From contig CAJMMH010000197.1 of NCBI GenBank assembly GCA_905214365.1, positions 1 through 5,509 on the forward strand: a stretch of 5,509 nucleotides of DNA, read 5' to 3'. Positions within the stretch are counted from its first letter, which is position 1, and every line of letters begins with the position of its first letter. The translations under genes were made by a program, and so were the position numbers. Below the pieces are notes generated by a model. That model saw nothing but the letters and a program-made list of their open reading frames with translations, was not told the origin of the DNA and ran no database searches. Below are positions 1 to 5,509 of this stretch, piece after piece. Source of the DNA: an uncultured bacterium. Its GTDB lineage: Bacteria > Bacillota > Clostridia > Lachnospirales > Lachnospiraceae.

Positions 1-530
1 CGGCGGTGGATCCGACACTGCTGAGAAAGAAGGTCGGCATGGTATTCCAGCAGCCGAATCCATTTCCGATGAGCATTTACGACAACATTGCCTATGGACC
101 AAGAATCCATGGAATCAAAAACCGGGACGCGCTGGACGAAATTGTTATCCGCAGCCTGAAGGGAGCGGCAATTTACGATGAGGTCAAGGATCGTCTGAAG
201 AAACCGGCGCTCGGGCTGTCCGGCGGCCAGCAGCAGCGTCTCTGCATCGCCAGAGCGCTTGCTGTAGAGCCGGAGGTACTGCTGATGGATGAGCCGACTT
301 CCGCGCTTGACCCGATTTCCACACTGAAGATTGAGGATCTGATGCAGGAGCTGAAGGATAAATATACTGTTATCATTGTAACACATAACATGCAGCAGGC
401 AGCAAGAATTGCAGACGAAACCGCGTTCTTTTTGTTGGGAGAGCTGATTGAGTTTTCTCCGACAGAGCAGATGTTCGCGCATCCGCATGACAAGAGAACT
501 GAAGATTACATTACCGGACGTTTCGGCTGA
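1..530 (+). CDS. pstB: Phosphate ABC transporter ATP-binding protein PstB (5' partial)
   Basis: This is the nucleotide-binding subunit of the PstSCAB importer. It hydrolyses ATP at the inner face of the membrane to drive phosphate uptake through PstC and PstA. The reading frame is open from the left edge (first full codon at 3) to TGA at 528-530. About 175 residues remain, against roughly 250 for the family, so the N-terminus with the Walker A loop lies outside the window. Counting from the GTG at 6, I see the Q-loop in GMVFQQPNPFP (11-21), the ABC signature LSGGQQQR (71-78), Walker B VLLMDE (91-96), the D-loop SALD (99-102) and the switch histidine H127 in VTHNM. The PNPFPMSIYDN stretch and ALGLSGGQQQRLCIARAL are typical of PstB rather than other ABC ATPases. 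The GTG at 6 is internal to the domain and is not a start. phoU follows 70 bases downstream with no terminator visible, as expected for a pst-phoU operon. Confidence 0.96.
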   Translation, partial: AVDPTLLRKKVGMVFQQPNPFPMSIYDNIAYGPRIHGIKNRDALDEIVIRSLKGAAIYDEVKDRLKKPALGLSGGQQQRLCIARALAVEPEVLLMDEPTSALDPISTLKIEDLMQELKDKYTVIIVTHNMQQAARIADETAFFLLGELIEFSPTEQMFAHPHDKRTEDYITGRFG

Positions 531-600
531 CGCATGTGGAATCAGGAACAAACGGGTTTACAATCCCGGAAAAATTGTGTAAAGTATAGGAGGCAGCAAA

Positions 601-1293
601 ATGGCGGCGGCAAGAGTATTTTTTGAGCAGGAGTTAAATGAGCTGAACGGGCAGCTAATCACAATGGCCAAGCAGGTAGATGAAGCGATCGGCAGAGTCA
701 TTGACGCGTTCCGCAGCCGGGACGGCGAAGCGGCAAAGGCAGTTATCGCCGGAGACCGCACGGTCAACGACATGGAAAAGTCAATCGAGACAAAGAGTCT
801 GTCCCTGATTCTGCGCCAGCAGCCGGTTGCGAAGGATCTGCGGATCATTTCAACTGCGCTGAAGGTAGTTACGGACATGGAGCGGATCGGCGATCACGCG
901 GCGGATATTGCGGAGCTGGTTCTTCGTCTCTTCGCGATGGATGAGAAGGCGGAGAAGGCCGGAGAGCAGCGCAGCCGCATGATCCAGCATATTCCGCAGA
1001 TGGCGGACGCGGCGAGAGGGATGGTACATGACGCGGTAGAAGCGTTTATTGCAATGGACGTTGACAGCGCGCAGGAAATTATTGCAAGAGATGATGTGGT
1101 TGATAATCTGTTTAATCAGGTTAAGGAGGATATCATCAATGATCTGAAGGCAGGAACTGTATCGGCAGATTACTGCATTGATTATCTGATGATCGCAAAG
1201 TATCTGGAGCGGATCGGCGATCACGCGGTCAATATCTGCGAGTGGACACAGTTCCATGAGACTGGTTCTCTGCAGAACGTACGGCTTCTCTGA
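601..1293 (+). CDS. phoU: Phosphate signalling complex protein PhoU
   Basis: PhoU is a cytoplasmic helical protein that couples the Pst transporter to the phosphate-sensing histidine kinase and limits phosphate uptake when phosphate is plentiful. The 230 residues are close to the usual family length. The protein is a tandem repeat of two three-helix PhoU domains, roughly residues 10-110 and 125-220. Each carries the family's metal-binding E-x-x-x-D motif in nearly the same words: MERIGDHAAD (E94, D98) and LERIGDHAVN (E203, D207). The start ATG at 601 is supported by a perfect AGGAGG at 588-593 with a 7-base spacer. It lies directly after pstB, the standard order, so co-transcription from a promoter upstream of the window is likely. 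The downstream inverted repeat at 1379-1450 probably ends this transcript. A 24-base exact DNA repeat encodes the two metal motifs. Identification is secure; the binding partners are inferred from the family. Confidence 0.97.
   Translation: MAAARVFFEQELNELNGQLITMAKQVDEAIGRVIDAFRSRDGEAAKAVIAGDRTVNDMEKSIETKSLSLILRQQPVAKDLRIISTALKVVTDMERIGDHAADIAELVLRLFAMDEKAEKAGEQRSRMIQHIPQMADAARGMVHDAVEAFIAMDVDSAQEIIARDDVVDNLFNQVKEDIINDLKAGTVSADYCIDYLMIAKYLERIGDHAVNICEWTQFHETGSLQNVRLL
878..901 (+). repeat. Direct repeat copy 1 inside phoU (metal motif)
   Basis: These 24 bases are identical to 1205-1228, and both copies sit in the same codon phase, 327 bases apart. They encode the first E-x-x-x-D metal-binding motif of PhoU (from M93, MERIGDHA). 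The protein-level duplication is normal for the family. Identity at every third-codon position is more than the protein requires, so it reflects shared codon preference or gene conversion between the two halves. Confidence 0.85.
1205..1228 (+). repeat. Direct repeat copy 2 inside phoU (metal motif)
   Basis: This is the second exact copy of the 24-base repeat at 878-901. It encodes LERIGDHA from L202, the metal motif of the second PhoU domain. The match breaks one base before the start (A in the first codon of copy 1, C here) and after the alanine codon. Confidence 0.85.
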
Positions 1294-1378
1294 GTCTCTG
1301 ATTGGAACTTATTCCACGCAGACTGGCAAATCGCAGTCAAGCCGCGGAATCGCTCTCCGGTCAGCTTAGAAAGAAACG

Positions 1379-1450
1379 AAAAGGCATCGAAAGGCGGCCA
1401 CTGGATCATCCTGCTTTGGCAGGAGCGCGGCGTATTTCGATGCCTTTTTT
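1379..1450 (+). terminator. Long two-part hairpin with T run after phoU
   Basis: A perfect 14-base inverted repeat (AAAAGGCATCGAAA at 1379-1392 against TTTCGATGCCTTTT at 1435-1448) ends in six T at 1445-1450, with A residues on the opposite arm. This is the pattern of an intrinsic terminator for the pst-phoU transcript. The 42-base loop is unusually long and holds its own hairpin: TCCTGC at 1409-1414, loop TTTG, GCAGGA at 1419-1424. GCC (1397-1399) can also pair with GGC (1429-1431). The A-rich left arm means a reverse-strand transcript would also end in a T run. It could instead be the 3' end of a small RNA, a conditional terminator controlling read-through into the kinase gene, or a dispersed palindromic element. 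The pairing is seen directly; the function is inferred. Confidence 0.75.
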
Positions 1451-1469
1451 CCTATATTATAGCACAGGG

Positions 1470-1483
1470 TCCGTGAAAACGGA
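1470..1483 (+). promoter_or_regulatory. GNRA-tetraloop hairpin just upstream of the kinase ribosome binding site
   Basis: TCCGT (1470-1474), loop GAAA (1475-1478) and ACGGA (1479-1483) form a 5-base-pair stem closed by a GNRA tetraloop, an especially stable loop type. It ends two bases before the likely ribosome binding site AAAGGG (1486-1491) of the sensor kinase. It could protect the mRNA 5' end or affect ribosome access. The stem is short, so chance occurrence is possible. Confidence 0.45.
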
Positions 1484-1498
1484 AGAAAGGGAAAATGT

Positions 1499-2935
1499 AT
1501 GAAAGCGGCAATTATCAAACGAACCTGTATTGTGCTGATTGTAGCGCTTTTGATCAGCGGCGTAATTTCCGGCATGGTCTGCTACCGGCAGTTCCGGCGG
1601 GAAATCCAGGAAGAGATGGTTGATGTTCTTCAGGTGATTGATGTATCGCTGGACCGGGACAAGGATACCGGCGCGCAGCTTTTGCAGTACCGGCAGGCAA
1701 TGGAGAGGAAATACCGGATTACTCTGATTGCCGCGGACGGAACGGTGCTTGCAGATACGAATGTCAGCAATGTACAGACGATGGAGAATCATCTTGCCCG
1801 CCCGGAAATCCAGGAAGCAAAGCGGAAGGGGGTCGGATATGAGAACCGTTCCTCCGATACGTTTGTGACATCCATGTTTTATGTTGCGCTGTATTCGCCG
1901 GAGCACGGGGATTTTCTGCGTCTGGCACTGGAGAGCGCGGCACTTGGACAGGTACTTGCCATGACTGTGCAGGTATTTATCTTCAGTGCGCTGGCAGCGC
2001 TTTTTCTCGCTGTCTTTCTGACAAACCGGCTGGCACGTTCAATTACCGATCCGCTGATGGAAATATCCAAAGAAATGTCCGGCTTCGGCGCGGAAGGGAA
2101 GGTTTTTCATTTCCGGACCTTTCCGTACCGGGAACTCAATGTTATTGCGGATACGACGACAAGTATGTCTAAGAATGTCCGGGATTATCTGCAGAAGCTG
2201 GAGAAGGAAAAGCAGGTACGGCAGGAATTTTTCAGCAATGCGTCACATGAGCTGAAGACGCCGCTGACGGCGATCCGCGGCTATACGGAGCTTCTTCAGA
2301 GCGGGATGGCGGCAGATCCGGCGATGCAGAACGAGTTCCTGGAGCGGATTCACCGGGAAGTAAACGGAATGACCGATCTGGTTAATGATATTCTGATGAT
2401 TTCCCGGCTGGAAACAAAAGAAAGTACGCCGAACATGGCAAACCTGCGGGTCTACCTGATCGCGGAGGATGTCATTAAAGCGATTCAGCCGGTGGCGGAC
2501 GAGGCACAGGTGACCATTCATCTGGACTGCGCGCCGGTGGAAGCATATATGAGTCAGAAGCATCTGGAGGAAATCCTTTCCAATCTGATCAGCAACGCGG
2601 TCAAGTACAACCGTCCGGGCGGAAGTGTCTCCGTAGAGATCCGGAAAGACAGCGATACACTTTATATCCGGGTCGAGGATACCGGAATCGGCATTTCCGC
2701 AGAGGATCAGCCGCGTGTATTTGAGCGGTTCTTCCGTGCGGATAAGGGACGGAGCAAACGCATCAGCGGAACCGGTCTGGGCCTTGCTATTGTCAAGCAT
2801 ATTGTCGGCTATTACGGCGGCATCATTACGCTGTCGAGTACATTAGGAACAGGAAGCTGTTTTACCGTACAGCTTCCGGCAGTTCCGCTGCAGAAGATAG
2901 AAACAGAACCAGGCACAGGCAGCCATAAGGAATAA
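1499..2935 (+). CDS. PhoR/PnpS-like membrane sensor histidine kinase
   Basis: This 478-residue protein is a two-component sensor that autophosphorylates on a histidine and passes the phosphate to a response regulator. In order: TM1 (about 9-28); an extracytoplasmic domain (about 30-150) with ITLIAADGTVLADT, MENHLARPE and a FYVALYSP strand, in the style of PhoR/PnpS sensors; TM2 (about 152-174); a HAMP linker (about 175-235, with proline 185); the dimerisation domain with H250 in SNASHELKTPLTAIRGY; and the ATPase domain with an N box (N362, N366), DTGIGIS (394-400), VFERFFR (407-413) and GTGLGLA (424-430). All catalytic boxes look intact. It lacks the cytoplasmic PAS domain of Bacillus PhoR, which makes it shorter. 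ATG 1499 is preferred, with AAAGGG at 1486-1491 seven bases upstream; the ATG at 1495 is out of frame. It follows phoU, supporting a phosphate role, but no response regulator is adjacent and a terminator-like hairpin separates it from phoU. The kinase class is certain; the phosphate role is inferred. Confidence 0.94.
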   Translation: MKAAIIKRTCIVLIVALLISGVISGMVCYRQFRREIQEEMVDVLQVIDVSLDRDKDTGAQLLQYRQAMERKYRITLIAADGTVLADTNVSNVQTMENHLARPEIQEAKRKGVGYENRSSDTFVTSMFYVALYSPEHGDFLRLALESAALGQVLAMTVQVFIFSALAALFLAVFLTNRLARSITDPLMEISKEMSGFGAEGKVFHFRTFPYRELNVIADTTTSMSKNVRDYLQKLEKEKQVRQEFFSNASHELKTPLTAIRGYTELLQSGMAADPAMQNEFLERIHREVNGMTDLVNDILMISRLETKESTPNMANLRVYLIAEDVIKAIQPVADEAQVTIHLDCAPVEAYMSQKHLEEILSNLISNAVKYNRPGGSVSVEIRKDSDTLYIRVEDTGIGISAEDQPRVFERFFRADKGRSKRISGTGLGLAIVKHIVGYYGGIITLSSTLGTGSCFTVQLPAVPLQKIETEPGTGSHKE

Positions 2936-3002
2936 ACGGTCTGCAGACAGCTGGTTTGTTCTTGTTCGTTTGCCCAAAATCTGAAAATCCGCGGAAAGGG
3001 GA

Positions 3003-3031
3003 TTGAAAAGAACTGGAAAAAAGAGTAGAAT
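3003..3031 (+). promoter_or_regulatory. Sigma-A-type promoter for the ftsW-like gene
   Basis: TTGAAA at 3003-3008 (5 of 6 matches to the -35 consensus) and TAGAAT at 3026-3031 (5 of 6 to the -10) are separated by exactly 17 bases. Transcription would begin near 3038, leaving a leader of about 33 bases that keeps the AGGAAGGGA ribosome binding site (3054-3062) and ATG 3071. It lies in the 135-base gap after the kinase. It is the best promoter match I found by eye in the window, and it implies that the ftsW-like gene does not depend on phosphate-operon transcription. Confidence 0.72.
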
Positions 3032-3070
3032 AGTATCATTCGTCAAAAAAGGCAGGAAGGGACTGGATTC

Positions 3071-4297
3071 ATGGCAGTTGTTAAAAAGAAAAAAAAATTC
3101 TGGTCGGACATCTGGGTAAAGGGGCCGATCAATTACAATCTGTTTTTCGCGATTCTGTTTCTGTGTGTATTCGGCCTGATCATGATTTACAGCGCAAGCT
3201 ACTATTCTGCAACCAATATGGGATTCCCATCTGCGTATTATGTGCAGCGTCAGGGCATTTTTGCAGCGATCGGGATTCTGGCAATGCTGTTTGTTTCCAG
3301 AATTAATTATCACTTCTGGGTGAAGATCGGTTTTGCCGGTTATCCGCTTGCTGTCCTTCTTCTGCTTATGCTGATTCCGTTCGGCCACGGCGCGAAGGGA
3401 GCGGTCCGTTGGATCCGTCTTGGACCGGTTCAGTTCCAGGCAGCGGAGCCTGTCAAGCTGTTTCTGATGGTATTTTTCGCGTGGTATGTAAAGAAAATCG
3501 GGTTCAATATCCGCAAATACCGCTGGCTTGCCTGGTTTCTTGCCTCCGTCATCGCATTAATGCTTCTTTTTATTTCCGACAACATGAGTACCGCCGTGAT
3601 TGTTCTCGGCATTTGTTATGTCATGTTTTTAGTCAGCAAGAAAAAGTGTAAAAGCTATCTTATTTCAATTGCGGTTATCGCCGTGTTTGTCGCGCTCGCG
3701 CTGCTGGTGATTGAATTTGTTGTTCCGGTATCTCCCAATGAGAATTTCCGTATCACGCGTATCCGTGCGTTTATGCACCCGGATCAGTATGCGGCGTCGC
3801 AGGGACTGCAGGCGCAGCAGGCACTGTACGCGATCGGCGCGGGAGGCTTCTGGGGAAAGGGACTGGGACAGAGCCTTGTCAAGTTCAAGCTGTCTGAGCC
3901 GTATACGGACTATATTCTTGCGATTATCTGCGAGGAGCTTGGCGTATTCGGCGGCTGTCTGCTGCTGTTTCTGTTCGGCTATCTGGTGGTTCAGATTGTA
4001 AAAATCGCGCGCAATGCCTGTGATATCGAAGGAAAGATTTTCTGCGTGGGTGTGTTTGCGCAGATTGCGGTACAGACAATTTTAAACGTTATGGTTGTAG
4101 CGAACTGGTTTCCGACAACTGGAGTCACGCTCCCGTTTATCAGCTATGGAGGCGCTTCGGTTGTATTCCTGCTGATTGAATTTGGAGTTGTCTTTAACAT
4201 TGATAACGTCGCGAAAAATAAAAAGTACCGCCATGAGGCAATTGAAGAAATCCAAAAGGAAGAAGACCGCAGGAAACGGTATCAGTACGGAAAATAA
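3071..4297 (+). CDS. ftsW: FtsW/RodA/SpoVE (SEDS) family peptidoglycan glycosyltransferase, FtsW-like
   Basis: SEDS proteins polymerise lipid II into glycan strands in the membrane, working with a class B penicillin-binding protein in division (FtsW), elongation (RodA) or spore cortex synthesis (SpoVE). The 408-residue protein has a lysine-rich cytoplasmic start (KKKKK at 5-9), about ten hydrophobic segments and a charged tail. Family landmarks are IMIYSASYYSA (37-47), YYVQRQ (56-61), KGAVRWIRLGP (109-119), ALYAIGAGGFWGKGLG (251-266), SEPYTDYILAIICEELG (275-291, containing D280, the equivalent of the catalytic aspartate) and TTGVTLPFISYGGAS (349-363). The YYVQRQ and SRINY region resembles FtsW/SpoVE more than RodA, but the paralogue is not certain. 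The usual FQPSE reads FQAAE (122-126). ATG 3071 is supported by AGGAAGGGA at 3054-3062. No division genes or PBP lie beside it. Nine consecutive A bases at 3089-3097 encode codons 7-9. The gene is probably read from its own promoter at 3003-3031, possibly on into the MATE gene. Confidence 0.94.
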   Translation: MAVVKKKKKFWSDIWVKGPINYNLFFAILFLCVFGLIMIYSASYYSATNMGFPSAYYVQRQGIFAAIGILAMLFVSRINYHFWVKIGFAGYPLAVLLLLMLIPFGHGAKGAVRWIRLGPVQFQAAEPVKLFLMVFFAWYVKKIGFNIRKYRWLAWFLASVIALMLLFISDNMSTAVIVLGICYVMFLVSKKKCKSYLISIAVIAVFVALALLVIEFVVPVSPNENFRITRIRAFMHPDQYAASQGLQAQQALYAIGAGGFWGKGLGQSLVKFKLSEPYTDYILAIICEELGVFGGCLLLFLFGYLVVQIVKIARNACDIEGKIFCVGVFAQIAVQTILNVMVVANWFPTTGVTLPFISYGGASVVFLLIEFGVVFNIDNVAKNKKYRHEAIEEIQKEEDRRKRYQYGK

Positions 4298-4360
4298 AAC
4301 CAGAGCATGTTTGAAAAAGGCTTTCTGCAGGATACAAAGGAAAGAAAGGGATGGTAATAC

Positions 4361-5509
4361 ATGGAATCAGCAAAAGCAAAAAAAGAAAATCCGCTTGGCA
4401 TGGCGCCGCTTGGAGGCCTGTTGGTCAAGTTCGCTGTGCCGTCTATCATCAGTATGCTAGTGTCGGCGCTGTATAATATTGTTGACCAGATTTTTATCGG
4501 TCAGGGCGTCGGCCTCTATGGAAATGCGGCTACCAATGTTGCGTTTCCGCTGACAACGCTCGCAACGGCGGTCGGGCTGCTGATTGGAATCGGCGGCGCG
4601 TCCAATTTTAATCTGGAAATGGGGAAAAAGAATGAGGACACGGCAAAGCATATCGCAGGTTCCGCGTTCGGAAGTCTGATCATTTCAGGCCTTGTGATTG
4701 CCCTGCTGTCCCGGATTTTCCTGCGTCCTCTGATTACTGCGTTCGGCGCGACGCCGGATGTAATGGATTACGCGGTTACGTATGTTGGAATTACGGCGAT
4801 CGGCATGCCGTTCTTTGTGCTGACAACCGGCGGAAGCCACCTGGTCCGCGCGGATGGAAAGCCGATGTTCTCCATGTTAGCGGCATTGTCCGGAGCAATT
4901 ATTAATACAATTCTTGACCCTCTGTTTATCTTTGTTTTTGACTGGGGCATTGCAGGAGCCGCGTGGGCAACTGTGATCGGGCAGATTTTTTCCGCGTTTT
5001 TGATACTTGGCTACCTTCCGCATTTCCATACGGTTTCCCTGACGTGGGAAGACTACATTCCGAAGCTGCATTATGTCCGGATGATTGCTGCGCTCGGCGC
5101 GGCAGCCTGCTTCAATCAGCTCGCGATCTTTGTGACGCAGATCACGATGAACAATGTGCTTCGCCATTACGGCGCGCTGTCCATTTATGGAAGCGATATT
5201 CCGCTCGCTGTTGTTGGCGTTGGCTCTAAGGTCAACATGGTATTTATGGCGATTGTAATCGGCATTTCCCAGGGCGCGCAGCCGATCATCGGCTACAATT
5301 ACGGCGCGGCCAATTATCACCGCGTGAAAAAGACCTATCGGATTGCCGCAGCGGCTGCAACGGCCATTGCGGTCATTGCGTTTGCCGGATTCCAGCTGTT
5401 CCCGCGGCAGATCACGGCATTGTTCGGAAGCGGAGACGAGCTGTATGAGCAGTTCGCGGTATCGTATTTCCGCATTTTCATGTTTATGACGTTCCTGAAT
5501 GGAATCCAG
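4361..5509 (+). CDS. MATE family efflux transporter (3' partial)
   Basis: MATE proteins are inner-membrane antiporters that use a sodium or proton gradient to export drugs, dyes or metabolites. The frame is open from ATG 4361 to the right edge. The 383 residues seen compare with about 450 for the family, so roughly the last two transmembrane segments are missing. Landmarks in the first half are VDQIFIGQGVG (41-51), GNAATNVAFPLTT (54-66), TTGGSHLVRADGKP (155-168) and INTILDPLFIFVFDWGIAGAAW (181-202). The second half has GVGSKVNMVFMAIVIGISQGAQPIIGYNYGAA (286-317) followed by a basic HRVKKTYR linker. These fit the MepA-like branch of bacterial MATE proteins common in Clostridia. The substrate cannot be told from sequence. 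AAGGG at 4346-4350 serves as ribosome binding site; the ATG at 4351 is in another frame. It begins 63 bases after the ftsW-like gene with no terminator between them, so read-through is likely. Confidence 0.94.
   Translation, partial: MESAKAKKENPLGMAPLGGLLVKFAVPSIISMLVSALYNIVDQIFIGQGVGLYGNAATNVAFPLTTLATAVGLLIGIGGASNFNLEMGKKNEDTAKHIAGSAFGSLIISGLVIALLSRIFLRPLITAFGATPDVMDYAVTYVGITAIGMPFFVLTTGGSHLVRADGKPMFSMLAALSGAIINTILDPLFIFVFDWGIAGAAWATVIGQIFSAFLILGYLPHFHTVSLTWEDYIPKLHYVRMIAALGAAACFNQLAIFVTQITMNNVLRHYGALSIYGSDIPLAVVGVGSKVNMVFMAIVIGISQGAQPIIGYNYGAANYHRVKKTYRIAAAAATAIAVIAFAGFQLFPRQITALFGSGDELYEQFAVSYFRIFMFMTFLNGIQ

Noticed and set aside
553..568. CGGG/CCCG inverted repeat between pstB and phoU
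   Set aside because: Only four base pairs around an eight-base loop and no T run after it; too weak to call a terminator or regulatory hairpin.
557..585. Possible internal promoter for phoU: TTTACA, 17 bases, TAAAGT with an upstream TG (extended -10)
   Set aside because: Transcription would start at about 592, inside the AGGAGG ribosome binding site at 588-593, so the message would lose its translation signal. Spacing is good, but a working promoter here is unlikely.
1318..1420. Fragments resembling c-di-GMP or cobalamin riboswitch words (CACGCA, GGCAAA, GCCACTG)
   Set aside because: The pieces are short, the spacing is wrong and the required helices are absent; they do not add up to either consensus.
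1453..1463. TATATT/TATTAT/TATAGC as a -10 for the kinase gene
   Set aside because: The -10 is plausible, but no hexamer 16-18 bases upstream resembles TTGACA (the best is TTTCGA), so I do not call a promoter.
1302..1502. 66-codon + strand reading frame between phoU and the kinase
   Set aside because: It runs straight through the perfect inverted repeat and T run, overlaps the kinase start, has no good ribosome binding site and resembles no protein I know.
1457..1906. 149-codon frame on the - strand over the kinase start, and similar - strand frames at 850-1257, 2243-2800, 2843-3388 and 4877-5320
   Set aside because: These lie opposite well-recognised genes, have unnatural composition and show no domain or ribosome binding support; they are shadows of the coding strand.
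2934..2967. Possible terminator after the kinase: palindrome GTCTGCAGAC, AAAC/GTTT arms and T-rich TTGTTCTTGTTC
   Set aside because: The palindrome has almost no loop, the other arms leave a six-base bulge, and there is no continuous T run. The tandem TTGTTC is too short to be a meaningful repeat.
4311..4338. Possible promoter before the MATE gene: TTGAAA, 16 bases, TACAAA
   Set aside because: The -10 is weak (4 of 6), and the start would fall near 4345, cutting into the ribosome binding site at 4346-4350.

Overview
The window suggests a low-to-mid-GC Gram-positive of the class Clostridia, most like Lachnospiraceae. This is inferred from AGGAGG-type ribosome binding sites, a sigma-A-type promoter, a PhoR/PnpS-style kinase sensor and the style of the FtsW and MATE proteins. 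The species cannot be named from the sequence. All genes lie on the + strand, and both ends of the window cut through a gene.

Layout. Positions 1-530 hold the 3' two-thirds of pstB, the ATPase of the high-affinity phosphate importer. After 70 bases comes complete phoU (601-1293), the regulator that links the Pst transporter to phosphate signalling. A 205-base gap follows. It contains a long, perfectly paired inverted repeat ending in a T run (1379-1450), read here as a transcription terminator of unusual two-part shape. A PhoR/PnpS-like membrane sensor histidine kinase (1499-2935) comes next, with no response regulator gene beside it. A strong sigma-A-type promoter (3003-3031) then starts a new unit: an FtsW-like SEDS peptidoglycan polymerase (3071-4297) and, 63 bases on, a MATE-family transporter (4361 onward) that runs off the right end.

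How the genes fit together. pstB and phoU are the distal end of a pst-phoU phosphate operon that must continue to the left. The kinase is probably its phosphate-responsive sensor, but the terminator and the missing regulator suggest it is transcribed at least partly on its own. The ftsW-MATE pair belongs to cell-envelope growth and export, and nothing ties it to phosphate except position.

No stretch longer than about 300 bases lacks a gene. I see no tRNA, rRNA, CRISPR array, insertion sequence or phage gene. The content is mostly ordinary core-genome material. The least explained part is the structured gap between phoU and the kinase. I did not find convincing evidence of a new biological system.
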